DNA of 64,000 bases. Origin: Laceyella sediminis (GTDB taxonomy: Bacteria > Bacillota > Bacilli > Thermoactinomycetales > Thermoactinomycetaceae). Within the stretch, counting starts at the first letter, position 1, and the number at the start of each line of letters is the position of its first letter. The notes under the pieces are model-generated. The model saw nothing but the letters and a program-made list of their open reading frames with translations, was not told where the DNA came from and did not search any database. The DNA lies in contig NZ_PVTZ01000010.1 of the NCBI RefSeq assembly GCF_003003125.1, positions 1 through 64,000 of the forward strand, read 5' to 3'. This document shows, in pieces, positions 62,274-64,000 of the stretch. The translations under genes and the position numbers were made by a program.

Positions 62274-62276
62274 GTG

Positions 62277-64000
62277 TCACAGTACCCCGTACCGCTCCAA
62301 TTTGTAATAGAGGCTGCGGATGGAAATTCCCAACCTCCGCGCCGCTTCCGTTTTGTTTTGGCCACATGCCGCAACCACCTGCAAAATATAGTCCCGTTCC
62401 GTTTGCGCCAAAACTTCTTTCAGCGGTTTGCCGACAATCGCGTCGGGAACAGAGGGTGTCGCCGACGGTTGTATCATGCGGGAAAGGTCCAGTGGTGGAA
62501 TATGTTCGCGCCGCATGCGTCTTTCGTTGAACGCCATATTGATCATAGCCCGACCCAGCACATTCTCCAATTCGCGCACATTTCCAGGCCAATCGTACTG
62601 GGACAGCACATGAATAGCGTCCTCTCCGATGTCTTCAACTTGCCGGCCGTACTCTTGATTAAACTTTTTGATCAAATGCAGGGATAAATCATACAAATCT
62701 TCTTTGCGCATGCGAAGCGGGGCGATATGTATAGGCAATACATTCAACCGGTAGTACAGATCTTCACGGAAGCGTTTTTCCTGAATCGCTTTTTCCAGAT
62801 ACACATTCGTCGCCGCTATGACGCGCACATCGACAGGAATTGATTTGGTGCCTCCGACCCGGAGCACTTCTTTCTCTTGCAACACTCGCAACAGCTTGGC
62901 TTGGGTGCTTAAGCTTAATTCCCCGATCTCATCCAGGAAAATCGTGCCTCCACTCGCCTCTTCAAACAAGCCTTTTTTTCCACCCCGTTTGGCTCCGGTA
63001 AATGCCCCTTCTTCATACCCGAACAATTCACTCTCTAATAGCGACTCAGACAAGGTGGCACAATTGACACGCACAAACTGGTTGTATTTACGGTCGCTCG
63101 CATTGTGAATCGCATGGGCAAACAACTCCTTGCCCGTGCCCGATTCCCCGCGTAGTAGCACCGTCGCCCGCGTTTGTGCCGCTTGCTTCGCTTGTGCCAG
63201 GGAGTGGCACATCGACTCACTGTTGCCGATGATGTCCTCAAATGTGTATTTCGCCTCCAAGGTGCGAATGATGCGGCGCGCCCGTTCCAAGTCGCGACTC
63301 AATTGCTTCAACTCGGTGACATCGTGGATGATGCCCACACTTCCCTTCAACTCATCACCGATGATGATGGGAGCTGCATTTACCACCACTTCTTTGTGGT
63401 GCGGGCCTACTTTCATGTGAACCCCCCGTGCCGGTTGACGCGTTTTCAACACTTTTTTGTGCAGGCTCTCCCCTTCGGAAATGTCCGTTTCAGCCGGTTT
63501 CCCGATCACCTGTTCAGGGGTTAGTCCAGTCAGCCGGGTGTAGGCGGGATTGATCAGTATGCCCATGCCATCTTGATCCACGACGGAAATGGCGTCATCA
63601 GAGGAGTTGATAATCGCCTGCAACATGCTTTTCATACTCTCCAAATCAAGCACTTGCTGTGTGAGCTGTTTGATCTCGCTGATGTCGCGAAAGACGGCAA
63701 CGGCTCCGATCACTTTGCCGTCCGGCGCCTTGACCGGCACACGACTGGTGATGATTTCCAATCCATTTTCCAGCGTTTGCCGGCGATTCAATTCACTAAT
63801 CCCTTCCTTAATGACCACGCCCAAACGCGTGTTGGGGATGACTTCAGTGACCGGTTTTCCCAAAGACTTTGCCGGATCAACGCCGGTCATTCGCCCTGCC
63901 GCCTGATTGAACAGCGTCACTTCTCCTCGTTGGTTGACGGCGATCATCCCGTCATGTGTCGAATTGACGACCGCTTCCAGTTCATTTTGCCGCCGTTTCC
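62277..64000 (-). CDS. bkdR: sigma-54-dependent activator of the bkd operon, N-terminus beyond window
   Basis: At least 574 residues; the frame stays open through position 64000, so the start is missing. Two PAS domains are visible (one beginning [18 protein letters not shown], the second around [15 protein letters not shown]). They are followed by an AAA+ domain with GESGTGKE (Walker A), the GAFTGA sigma-54 contact loop and a GNVRELENV stretch, and a C-terminal Fis-type helix ([20 protein letters not shown]). It is co-oriented with ptb and sits next to its promoter, as BkdR does in B. subtilis. Confidence 0.93.
   Translation of the reverse strand, partial: KRRQNELEAVVNSTHDGMIAVNQRGEVTLFNQAAGRMTGVDPAKSLGKPVTEVIPNTRLGVVIKEGISELNRRQTLENGLEIITSRVPVKAPDGKVIGAVAVFRDISEIKQLTQQVLDLESMKSMLQAIINSSDDAISVVDQDGMGILINPAYTRLTGLTPEQVIGKPAETDISEGESLHKKVLKTRQPARGVHMKVGPHHKEVVVNAAPIIIGDELKGSVGIIHDVTELKQLSRDLERARRIIRTLEAKYTFEDIIGNSESMCHSLAQAKQAAQTRATVLLRGESGTGKELFAHAIHNASDRKYNQFVRVNCATLSESLLESELFGYEEGAFTGAKRGGKKGLFEEASGGTIFLDEIGELSLSTQAKLLRVLQEKEVLRVGGTKSIPVDVRVIAATNVYLEKAIQEKRFREDLYYRLNVLPIHIAPLRMRKEDLYDLSLHLIKKFNQEYGRQVEDIGEDAIHVLSQYDWPGNVRELENVLGRAMINMAFNERRMRREHIPPLDLSRMIQPSATPSVPDAIVGKPLKEVLAQTERDYILQVVAACGQNKTEAARRLGISIRSLYYKLERYGVL

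Noticed and set aside
1-64000. tRNA, rRNA genes and CRISPR arrays
   Set aside because: No cloverleaf-like tRNA sequence, rRNA segment or regularly spaced repeat array was seen on either strand.

Overview
The window reads as chromosome of an endospore-forming Firmicute. It carries sigF, spoIIAA/AB, spoVA genes, spoIIM, dacF, an mciZ-like gene and the start of gerW, and the gene order from spoIIM-fur through deoB-pnp-dacF-spoIIA follows Bacillus. Most genes are close to half G+C and many use GTG or TTG starts. A thermophilic relative such as the Thermoactinomycetaceae (Polycladomyces, Planifilum) fits, but the family assignment is inference. Almost all genes lie on the minus strand.

Region 1 (1-6826) is foreign and partly very AT-rich. 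It holds a secreted/membrane protein cut by the window edge, a ParM-like actin with a ParR-like partner, an XRE regulator, small zinc-binding proteins and broken gene pieces. Its right end cuts the sporulation gene gerW (ytfJ) after codon 36. The rest of gerW must lie beyond position 1 or be lost, which recalls elements such as skin that interrupt sporulation genes and are excised during development.

Region 2 (6826-16085) has ytfI, a lone PTS IIA protein, scpA-scpB, the ribDEBAH operon under an FMN riboswitch with terminator, ctaA and a methyltransferase. Region 3 (16302-24548) has a membrane-macro-domain protein, azlCD, a TetR regulator, a reduced spoVA operon (AA, AB, a shortened EB-like ORF, EA) and dacF-spoIIAA-spoIIAB-sigF. 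Region 4 (24667-37719) has a secreted M6 protease, an FMN reductase, deoB with two tandem purine nucleoside phosphorylases, yqzK, ald, fur, spoIIM, an EndoQ-type nuclease, nudF and an mciZ-like gene.

Region 5 (37740-43755) is the most interesting locus: a complete retron. A consensus promoter drives a 209-nt structured RNA with 10-bp a1/a2 repeats, a TAGC branching-G motif, two short msr hairpins and a long msd hairpin. A terminator follows, then genes for a HEAT/ARM-repeat protein, a winged-helix/SWIM zinc-finger protein and a retron reverse transcriptase (NAxxH, YADD, VTG). The three proteins match the type XIII retron architecture as I remember it. The noncoding RNA is deduced here from sequence.

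Region 6 (43914-64000) has a winged-helix protein and an EcsC protein, a yqjE-type peptidase, a propionate branch (carboxyltransferase, epimerase, two-subunit methylmalonyl-CoA mutase), a Prli42-like micropeptide, and the branched-chain keto-acid operon ptb-bcd-buk-lpdV-bkdAA-bkdAB-bkdB followed by lipB. That operon has a textbook sigma-54 promoter and enhancer-like repeats next to bkdR, which runs off the window. Together these genes convert branched-chain amino acids to acyl-CoAs, and propionyl-CoA to succinyl-CoA. Two 93% identical 137-bp MITE-like elements lie at 34567 and 46871 in opposite orientation.
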